The notes under the pieces are model-generated. The model was not told the origin of the DNA and did no database searches. It worked only from the letters and a program-made list of their open reading frames with translations. Positions 60,380-64,000 of a stretch of 64,000 nucleotides of DNA are shown piece by piece (position 1 is the first letter of the stretch; the number at the start of each line of letters is the position of its first letter). The stretch is from an uncultured Prevotella sp. (GTDB lineage: Bacteria > Bacteroidota > Bacteroidia > Bacteroidales > Bacteroidaceae), in assembly GCA_900315635.1 (NCBI GenBank), contig OMZV01000003.1, positions 1 through 64,000 of the forward strand, written 5' to 3'. The position numbers and the translations under genes are program-made.

Positions 60380-61876
60380 CTAACTCTTTCTTTCTAATTC
60401 TTTGAATGGCTTGAGGATATTCAGAATTTCACGGCTGATGTTGGCAACGCCTCCATTTACCTCTGATTCGATATTCAAAGGTAATACTGGATCGTGAAGA
60501 CTTTTGCGCAGTAAGAACCAGCCCTTCTCGTCAGGATTGGTGCAACTGACGCGGATACCTTCATAGTTTGGTTTCACAATATGCCAGCCTTCGTGTTTTG
60601 CGGCTGCTTCAGCCACTTCGTCGAGCACCATCTGACCGTAGCCTTGAACGTCGGAATCATTGATTTTGAACCTTATTTCTGTACTTTCAGCCGGTTGACG
60701 GAGCGTAGAAATCAAATCCTGCAACTCTTTGCCCTGTGAACGTAAGCGTGCTGCCTGAACAATCAGCTTGGCAACAAGTAATGCGCCGTCGTCGAGGAAA
60801 TAATTCTCTCTTAATGCGCAATGACCGGATGTTTCTATAGCCAGCCAGCATTCCTCACCGTTTTTATTGAGACGGATTCCCTCGTCAATAACATTCTTGT
60901 ATCCTCGTTTGAATCTGTGATGTTTTCCACCTTTTGACTCGATGAATTCGGTCAATCCGTCAGACGTAACACTATCGGTTACCACTGTACTTCTCGGATG
61001 TTCCTTAAGGATAACTGCTGCGATAAGAGCAATAAGAGAATTCCTGTTTATTGGGTCGCCATGACGGTCAACAATAGCTGAACGGTCGACATCAGTGTCG
61101 AAGATAATTCCTAAGTCGGCTCCGTTCTTAACCACGGCATTACATATAGAAGCCATAGCCTCTTTGTTTTCAGGATTAGGGATATGGTTAGGGAAATGTC
61201 CGTCAGGCTCAATAAACTGGCTGCCCTCTGTGTTGGCACCAAGCGCATTCAGGACATTTACAAAGAAACCTCCATTACCGTTTCCAGCATCGACGATTAT
61301 GTGTAAACCTGTTAAAGGATGATCGTAGTCCTCAGCCTTAACTTCTGTACGTATATAGTTGATTAGATGTGACTTATATTTCGTCATAAAGTCGTATGCA
61401 ACACACTTCCCCCCACTCTTTTCTTCGGGCAGCTCTCCCCTATCAGCTATGTCGAGAATCTCTGCTATGTCAGCTTTCTCGAGTCCTCCGTCTTTAGTAA
61501 AGAACTTAATGCCATTGCGGTTAAAAGGCAGATGGCTTGCGGTAATCATTATACCACCGGTAACAGGCATCTCCTCGTCAACAGTAGTCATGAACATTGC
61601 CGGTGTCGAAGCCAGTCCACAATCATAGACTGTTATTCCAACCGCAGTAGCCCCGTCAATGAAAGCCTGTTTAAGTGCCGGACCGGAAATTCTGGAGTCG
61701 GTGCCAATAGCGAGAGTAATCTCTTTGTCGGCAGTAACTCTTTTCTTCAACCAAGTTATGAAAGCCTTTGCTATAGTCGTTGTAGCGTCAGGCGTTAAGT
61801 TTACATGCTCGCCGGGTACACCCTCAAGAGCGATGCCACGGATGTCAGATCCGTTTTGAAGTTTTTTCCAATCCAT
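60380..61876 (-). CDS. manB: phosphomannomutase/phosphoglucomutase
   Basis: 498 residues of the alpha-D-phosphohexomutase family. N-terminal SDIRGIALEG. The phosphoserine loop is GIMITASHLPFNRNGIKFF near residue 112; the metal site is FDTDVDRSAIVDRHG near 260. The sugar-specificity loop is CWLAIETSGHCALRENYFLDDG near 343, and the C-terminal phosphate-binding loop includes GIRVSCTNPDEKGWFLLRKS. Interconverts hexose-6- and -1-phosphates. It can supply mannose-1-phosphate to ManC (8362-9417), but glucose specificity cannot be excluded. Monocistronic, with a strong terminator. Confidence 0.88.
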   Translation of the reverse strand: MDWKKLQNGSDIRGIALEGVPGEHVNLTPDATTTIAKAFITWLKKRVTADKEITLAIGTDSRISGPALKQAFIDGATAVGITVYDCGLASTPAMFMTTVDEEMPVTGGIMITASHLPFNRNGIKFFTKDGGLEKADIAEILDIADRGELPEEKSGGKCVAYDFMTKYKSHLINYIRTEVKAEDYDHPLTGLHIIVDAGNGNGGFFVNVLNALGANTEGSQFIEPDGHFPNHIPNPENKEAMASICNAVVKNGADLGIIFDTDVDRSAIVDRHGDPINRNSLIALIAAVILKEHPRSTVVTDSVTSDGLTEFIESKGGKHHRFKRGYKNVIDEGIRLNKNGEECWLAIETSGHCALRENYFLDDGALLVAKLIVQAARLRSQGKELQDLISTLRQPAESTEIRFKINDSDVQGYGQMVLDEVAEAAAKHEGWHIVKPNYEGIRVSCTNPDEKGWFLLRKSLHDPVLPLNIESEVNGGVANISREILNILKPFKELERKS

Positions 61877-62043
61877 TGTTACTTAATATAATAAGGTATT
61901 TAATTTTGTCCAAAGGTAGCTTGTTTTTTCGTAATTGGCAAATGTTTTGAAGTAATTTTTACTTTGTCCTTGATGTGAATCAAAAAATATAAGAAAAATT
62001 TAGAAAAAAGGCAAAAAGGCTTGCAATTATTACAAACTCTTTG

Positions 62044-62051
62044 TAATTTTG
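62044..62051 (+). promoter_or_regulatory. -7 element of the candidate small RNA
   Basis: TAATTTTG followed by CAGTG; CTTG at 62020-62023, 20 bp upstream, is a one-mismatch -33 element. Confidence 0.6.
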
Positions 62052-62057
62052 CAGTGT

Positions 62058-62304
62058 CAAAAGGGTTAATAGATTGTTTAGGTTAGTAGTAATAGATTTA
62101 GGTTTTTAGTTTTTAATTTAAGGAAACAAAAGAGATTGTTTCATTCATAGGTTTAGTTTTTGGTTAAAGATTGATTTTAAATTCAGGTTACATTCGATGC
62201 TAATGAGGGGACTGCCGTGAGGCATGAACCTTGTTTAAGCTCGAAAGTTCTCAATGAAAGGAGAACTGTTTACCGTCAGGCTTTAGTAAGTCTGGCGGTT
62301 TTTT
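62058..62304 (+). ncRNA. candidate stand-alone small RNA of about 245 nt
   Basis: A promoter and a strong terminator (ACCGTCAGGCTT/AAGTCTGGCGGT then TTTTTT, 62272-62304) enclose a stretch without a credible reading frame. The first about 120 nt are A/U-rich with a repeated AGGTTTAGTTTTT-like motif. The 3' half is structured: TTCGA.GC with GC.TCGAA closes a domain holding TGCC-GTGA-GGCA, and GTTCTC/GAGAAC forms a further hairpin. Neighbours are divergent (phosphomannomutase) and convergent (glutaredoxin), so it is not a leader of either. I cannot assign a family; 6S-like or a species-specific regulator are possibilities. Confidence 0.6.
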
Positions 62305-62323
62305 GTTGTCTGTAATTCAGTGC

Positions 62324-62623
62324 TTAACAGCCTTTTCCGTCTATTGAGCATGAATTTTTGGCTCCCGGCTGATACTCTACAAGACCGACATCCTCAGGTT
62401 TCAGAGTGATAGTTCCGTCCTCAAGCAGGAAACAAGGAATACCAATATCGCCAATAGCCTTTGAATGGTCGAACTCTTTCCGGGTATCACGAAGATGCAT
62501 GAATTCACTCAGATAGTGGACATTACTGCCAATATCTATTACCTTGAATCGCTTGTCACCCTTAATCTGTTCGTCCAGGTAGGCGCAATAAGGGCACGAA
62601 GGCATACCATAAATCTTAATCAT
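62324..62623 (-). CDS. glutaredoxin-related protein
   Basis: 99-residue thioredoxin-fold protein with the redox motif CPYC at residues 10-13 (GMPSCPYCAYLDEQ) and the cis-proline in IGIPCFLLEDG near residue 63. There are extra cysteines beside the cis-proline and at the C-terminus (CSIDGKGC). It would reduce disulfides or serve as electron donor for an unknown partner. It stands alone, divergent from rubredoxin and convergent with the candidate small RNA. Confidence 0.85.
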   Translation of the reverse strand: MIKIYGMPSCPYCAYLDEQIKGDKRFKVIDIGSNVHYLSEFMHLRDTRKEFDHSKAIGDIGIPCFLLEDGTITLKPEDVGLVEYQPGAKNSCSIDGKGC

Positions 62624-62700
62624 ATTATTTCCTCTTTTATATTCGTCACTACAAAGTTACATTATTTTTCTGTTGCAGACAAATTTTGATGTTATAAAAT

Positions 62701-62732
62701 TTGTGTTATTGGAAAATTAATACTACCTTTGA
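62701..62732 (+). promoter_or_regulatory. promoter of rubredoxin
   Basis: TTTG (62701-62704), 20-bp spacer, TACCTTTG (62725-62732), with the ATG 44 bp downstream. Confidence 0.85.
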
Positions 62733-62775
62733 ACCCTAAGAAATAATATGTTTCACTTTTAATACAAAAACAATT

Positions 62776-62934
62776 ATGAAAAAGTATGTATGCGATGTGT
62801 GTGGCTATGTTTATGATCCAGAAGTAGGTGATCCAGACAACGGCATAGAGCCGGGAACAGCCTTCGAGGATCTTCCTGAAGATTGGGTATGCCCAGTTTG
62901 TGGAGTTGGCAAAGACCAATTCAGCGAGGAATAA
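62776..62934 (+). CDS. rubredoxin
   Basis: 52 residues, full family length. Two CxxC(G) knuckles bind one iron: [17 protein letters not shown] (Cys6, Cys9) and [13 protein letters not shown] (Cys39, Cys42). [13 protein letters not shown] between them is typical. A small cytoplasmic electron carrier that in anaerobes often feeds peroxide- or superoxide-reducing enzymes such as rubrerythrin. Monocistronic, with a well-spaced promoter and a strong terminator. Confidence 0.97.
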   Translation: MKKYVCDVCGYVYDPEVGDPDNGIEPGTAFEDLPEDWVCPVCGVGKDQFSEE

Positions 62935-62954
62935 TCATTTCAATAATAACGAAT

Positions 62955-62990
62955 AAGGGTGACGACTCATCAAGAGCCGTCACCCTTTTT
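62955..62990 (+). terminator. terminator of rubredoxin
   Basis: AAGGGTGACG pairs with CGTCACCCTT, followed by TTT. Confidence 0.9.
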
Positions 62991-63109
62991 CAATTGTGTA
63001 TAATTATGTAAATAAAAAGTGCTGAAAAAGACTCCTTTATTTTCTCTCAATCTAGCGGAAAGACGACTGCGGATAATGGATTAATCGGCTGGAAATTCAC
63101 AACCAAAAC

Positions 63110-63190
63110 GTAAACGGGTATCTTTCATGAGATGAAAGATACCCGTTTACAATGTAAAAGATACCCAATTACATTGCGAAAGTTACTAGT
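63110..63190. repeat. dispersed AAAAGATACC repeat, copy 5
   Basis: A perfect 19-bp inverted repeat (arms GTAAACGGGTATCTTTCAT and its complement, 3-nt loop, 63110-63150), then a direct unit TGTAAAAGATACCCAATTAC and a degenerate third unit. It is the most perfect palindrome of the family here. Confidence 0.85.
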
Positions 63191-63440
63191 TTACAATGTG
63201 TTTAGTGTTTCAATTCAACCTGTTTAGAGCTATTTTAAAGTGTATTTTGCCCTAAATGAATTGATGAAAAATTATAACTTATTGATTACTAGAATATTGC
63301 ATAAAACCTCAAAAATCCCGTATTTCAAAGCGAAATACTGGCTGGTGAATTTCAACCGATTTTCAAGCGATTGTTTGTTAAATAAAATCTTGGTAATTAT
63401 AATCCGATTATTGCGGTGTGATAAGCCTAAGCGAAATCTC
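63191..63440. other. intergenic region without recognised feature
   Basis: AT-rich, no credible gene, RNA or terminator seen. A 77-codon plus-strand frame (63240-63473) overlaps the DUF721 gene end and has no protein-like composition or start signals. Confidence 0.6.
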
Positions 63441-63731
63441 TTAATAGAATCTGATGTCAGTGATAACCATTGACCCTACGGTGGCATTGAGTGCCGATAT
63501 ATACTTTGAACGCTGCATGGCAAGGTCGGCACGAAGGGCAGGATTCAACACCTTAATAAATAAGACTTGATTGCGAATGAACCTGTCGCCGGTGTAATGG
63601 GCAATCAGGTCGCCGGCAACCTTTGGCCATGCGTCGACAATACGCTTCTGCAACAGAGGCGTCTCCAGTCCTTCCTGCCTCAAAGTCCTGTTCAGCAATT
63701 CGTCAATGCTCTTTACCTGTCTGCGAAACAT
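63441..63731 (-). CDS. DUF721 (DciA-like) protein
   Basis: 96 residues. The domain pattern (IDELLNRTLRQEGLETPLLQKRIVDAWPKVAG ... GDRFIRNQVLFIKVLNPALRADLAMQRSKYI) matches DUF721, related to DciA, a loader of the replicative helicase in bacteria without DnaC/DnaI. In Bacteroidetes it usually lies next to recF, as here: its ATG overlaps the recF stop codon by one base (TGATG). A direct helicase-loading role for this short form is inferred only. Confidence 0.88.
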   Translation of the reverse strand: MFRRQVKSIDELLNRTLRQEGLETPLLQKRIVDAWPKVAGDLIAHYTGDRFIRNQVLFIKVLNPALRADLAMQRSKYISALNATVGSMVITDIRFY

Positions 63732-64000
63732 CAGTCTTCCTCCTTCCTTTCAGACACCTCGCCATTCTCAACATCGAATATCTTGTAGTCTGGTCCGCTG
63801 TGAGCAAGAATCTTGTCGAGGTTCTCACGGTTAGTATCTGTTATGAAAATCTGTCCATAGCCGTCGCCCGAGACGAGTTGAACAATCTGCTCAACACGCT
63901 GAGAGTCAAGCTTATCGAAAATGTCGTCGAGTAAGAGCAGAGGTGTCGTGTTGCTCACCGTGCGGCGAAGGAAGTTGAACTGTGCCAGCTTCAGCGCAAG
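63731..64000 (-). CDS. recF: DNA replication and repair protein RecF, C-terminal part
   Basis: The gene enters from the right edge. About 90 codons are visible: ALKLAQFNFLRR, then the Walker B/D-loop PLLLLDDIFDKLDSQRVEQIVQLV and the closing strand GQIFITDTNRENLDKIL. It is an SMC-like ATPase that loads RecA at single-strand gaps. The 5' end with the Walker A lies outside the window. Stop codon overlaps the start of the DUF721 gene. Confidence 0.92.
   Translation of the reverse strand, partial: LALKLAQFNFLRRTVSNTTPLLLLDDIFDKLDSQRVEQIVQLVSGDGYGQIFITDTNRENLDKILAHSGPDYKIFDVENGEVSERKEED

Overview
The window looks like chromosomal DNA of a Bacteroidales bacterium, most likely Prevotella or a close relative. 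The reasons are promoters of the Bacteroidetes form (TTTG, about 20 bp, then TAnnTTTG), few classical Shine-Dalgarno sites, proteins with C-terminal domains like those of type IX secretion (T9SS) cargo, and family-specific proteins such as DUF4738 lipoproteins, extended GDP-fucose synthase and C10/M6 proteases. No ribosomal RNA, CRISPR array, transposase or prophage was seen. All statements come from reading the sequence; no database search was run.

Layout. 1-5.0 kb: eroded sequence, tRNA-Val, glnS, a TPR protein and a DedA protein. 5.0-11.0 kb: a candidate structured RNA, then a minus-strand GDP-L-fucose operon (manC, gmd, a truncated GxxExxY gene, fcl, a small lipoprotein) and xylB. 11.2-17.9 kb: two small putative DNA-binding proteins, aspS, a pectin-degradation pseudogene, a CbpA-like co-chaperone, cdd, a beta-helix lipoprotein and tRNA-Phe. 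18.0-25.7 kb: sppA-lpxK-punA-thiL on minus, a ThrE-like exporter and dinB on plus. 25.7-28.5 kb: a complete, AT-richer DpnII/MboI-type GATC restriction-modification cassette bracketed by related GC-rich hairpins. 28.7-33.8 kb: a three-domain GH18/deacetylase/GT2 protein, a 34-codon gene with its own promoter and terminator, and a second glycosyltransferase. 34.0-45.8 kb: secreted proteins (M6 protease, C10 protease, FN3/adhesin-like protein) with a membrane AraC-type regulator, a DUF4738 lipoprotein and an amino acid/Na+ symporter. 46.3-49.2 kb: anaerobic ribonucleotide reductase nrdDG behind an unusual leader. 49.3-54.8 kb: a three-gene TerB_N/TerB_C, BrxD-like ATPase and Lhr/BrxHI-like helicase unit, a strong candidate for a DNA-processing or anti-phage system. 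54.9-64 kb: carboxylesterase, YbjQ, HAD phosphatase, an ATPase behind a triplicated promoter, tRNA-Arg, phosphomannomutase, a candidate small RNA, glutaredoxin, rubredoxin, a DUF721 protein and the end of recF.

Links between genes. The phosphomannomutase at 60.4 kb, manC, gmd and fcl together give mannose-6-phosphate to GDP-L-fucose. nrdDG, rubredoxin and the absence of any visible respiratory oxidase fit an anaerobe. The M6 and C10 proteases and the symporter could form a peptide-scavenging neighbourhood.

A dispersed intergenic repeat built on AAAAGATACCC occurs at five places (about 0.25, 11.2, 32.3, 45.9 and 63.1 kb). It inflates or creates spurious reading frames.
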